The notes below the pieces were generated by a model. It saw only the letters and a program-made list of their open reading frames with translations. It ran no database searches and was not told the DNA's origin. A stretch of DNA of 64,000 bases from Phycisphaerales bacterium UBA7800 (GTDB lineage Bacteria > Planctomycetota > Phycisphaerae > Phycisphaerales > Phycisphaeraceae). This document shows, piece by piece, positions 63,263-64,000 of the stretch (position 1 is its first letter; every line of letters starts with the position of its first letter). The DNA lies in assembly GCA_002480565.1 (NCBI GenBank), contig DLCK01000028.1, forward strand, positions 62,001 through 126,000, given 5' to 3'. A program made the translations under genes and the position numbers.

Positions 63263-64000
63263 ATGAGAGAATTCTCTTGTATGTGTATATTGTTCTTGTA
63301 TTGCGTGACGTTTTGTCAGGCAGGAGAATCTCAGTTTCGGGAGTTGTTTGGGAAAGCAACTTCAATTGTTGAAAGCGATGATAAAATTGTAGTTAACAAT
63401 ATTAAGTGGCCACGTTACATTGTTGTATATTTTGATGATTTCCAAAAGGACGAGTTTTGTAGATTTCAGGCAGTTGTGATTCCTGGGGGAAATTTTTATT
63501 ATGTTGCAGATCGCTTTTTAACGATTGGTAACATGAAATGCCTCTTGCAGAACCTTCAGGAATCGAAATGGAATAAGAAGTTTGCTAGTAAGTTTTGGGG
63601 ATATTACCGCGAATTATTGAGTGTTTACGTGCCTGACGGCTTGGTCTTTTCGAATTATATCAATGATGATAAAAAGCCATTTATGCCCATGGGGCAGTCA
63701 AATGTTGTATTGTTTGAAAGTATAGCATATCGCGTTACAGGCATGCCTTTTACTGTTTTGGATAAAAAACAGTTTTTGGAATGCCTAGCATACTTTAATA
63801 GAGAAAAATATACCTTTAGATCATCTCCAATTATGGGGGATTTGGAAAGTTCTATTAAAACGTTTGGCAATACGGATGTTTCAGAGTTGCCATTTTGTTC
63901 TGGTTCTGAATTAATTCTTAAAAATACTCTTGCTAAGACGCCATTTTATTCTGGAATTCGAACACTTAAAGGAGAGTTTGTAAAAGCTAATAACACAGAT
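63263..64000 (+). CDS. Unknown secreted or membrane-anchored protein, 3' partial
   Basis: The frame opens at ATG 63263, eight bases after GAGGAT, and stays open to the end of the window (246 codons). The N-terminus (FSCMCILFLYCVTFCQAGE) looks like a signal peptide with a possible lipoprotein Cys. The mature part has no motif I recognise. Codon use is clearly AT-rich compared with all other genes in the window, which suggests recent acquisition. The C-terminus is outside the window. Confidence 0.7.
   Translation, partial: MREFSCMCILFLYCVTFCQAGESQFRELFGKATSIVESDDKIVVNNIKWPRYIVVYFDDFQKDEFCRFQAVVIPGGNFYYVADRFLTIGNMKCLLQNLQESKWNKKFASKFWGYYRELLSVYVPDGLVFSNYINDDKKPFMPMGQSNVVLFESIAYRVTGMPFTVLDKKQFLECLAYFNREKYTFRSSPIMGDLESSIKTFGNTDVSELPFCSGSELILKNTLAKTPFYSGIRTLKGEFVKANNTD

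Overview
The window looks like chromosomal DNA of a planctomycete, most likely class Phycisphaerae. The evidence is indirect: three prepilin-type pseudopilins with the H-X9-DG C-terminal signature, secreted polysaccharide-degrading enzymes with one formylglycine-type sulfatase and two sialate O-acetylesterases, an ExbB-ExbD-ExbD-TolA-like operon, a coproheme decarboxylase, a eukaryote-like UDP-sugar pyrophosphorylase and roughly balanced base composition. No rRNA, phage, insertion sequence or CRISPR array was seen.

Region 1 (1-15.4 kb) is a carbohydrate-degradation cluster. It holds a truncated sialate O-acetylesterase, a DUF1445 hydro-lyase, a LacI repressor with a clear promoter and operator, a pseudopilin, a 1559-residue GH2-type enzyme, a heparinase II/III-like enzyme, a GH29 alpha-L-fucosidase, an alpha/beta hydrolase, a tRNA-Gly(TCC) and a sulfatase. 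Together these suggest use of sulfated, fucose-containing polysaccharides. Region 2 (15.5-19.4 kb) is an ExbB/ExbD/ExbD/coiled-coil operon whose last protein ends in a lectin-like domain rather than a TonB domain. Region 3 (19.5-23.5 kb, minus strand) holds a multi-PAS histidine kinase with an internal duplication, a LuxR-type response regulator and a small FlgM-like protein.

Region 4 (23.8-33.6 kb) is a second carbohydrate module: LacI regulator, LamG-like secreted protein, pseudopilin, two large paralogous secreted lyase-like proteins and a cupin-AraC regulator. Region 5 (33.6-43.3 kb) contains an ArsR repressor divergent from CoA-disulfide reductase and a membrane rhodanese, a PocR-AraC regulator, an FAD oxidoreductase, membrane proteins, an orphan ABC ATPase and a SpoIIE-type phosphatase.

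Region 6 (43.3-59.3 kb) mixes a six-hairpin glycosidase, UDP-sugar pyrophosphorylase, coproheme decarboxylase, DEAD-box helicase, topA and miaA with a pseudopilin/FHA pair, a second sialate O-acetylesterase and two paralogous small secreted jelly-roll-like proteins. Region 7 (59.4-64 kb) is accessory: an FkbM methyltransferase, a sulfotransferase, a 29-codon remnant of a second FkbM gene, a secreted TIM-barrel-type protein and an AT-rich unknown gene that runs off the end.

The most unusual signals are a promoter-proximal run of nested hairpins at 49336-49615 that ends over the start codon of a pseudopilin gene; the repeated LacI-pseudopilin-secreted enzyme layout; a TolA-like energised protein with a lectin-type tip; and five genes in which a -10 box sits exactly six bases before the ATG with no ribosome binding site, which suggests leaderless transcripts.
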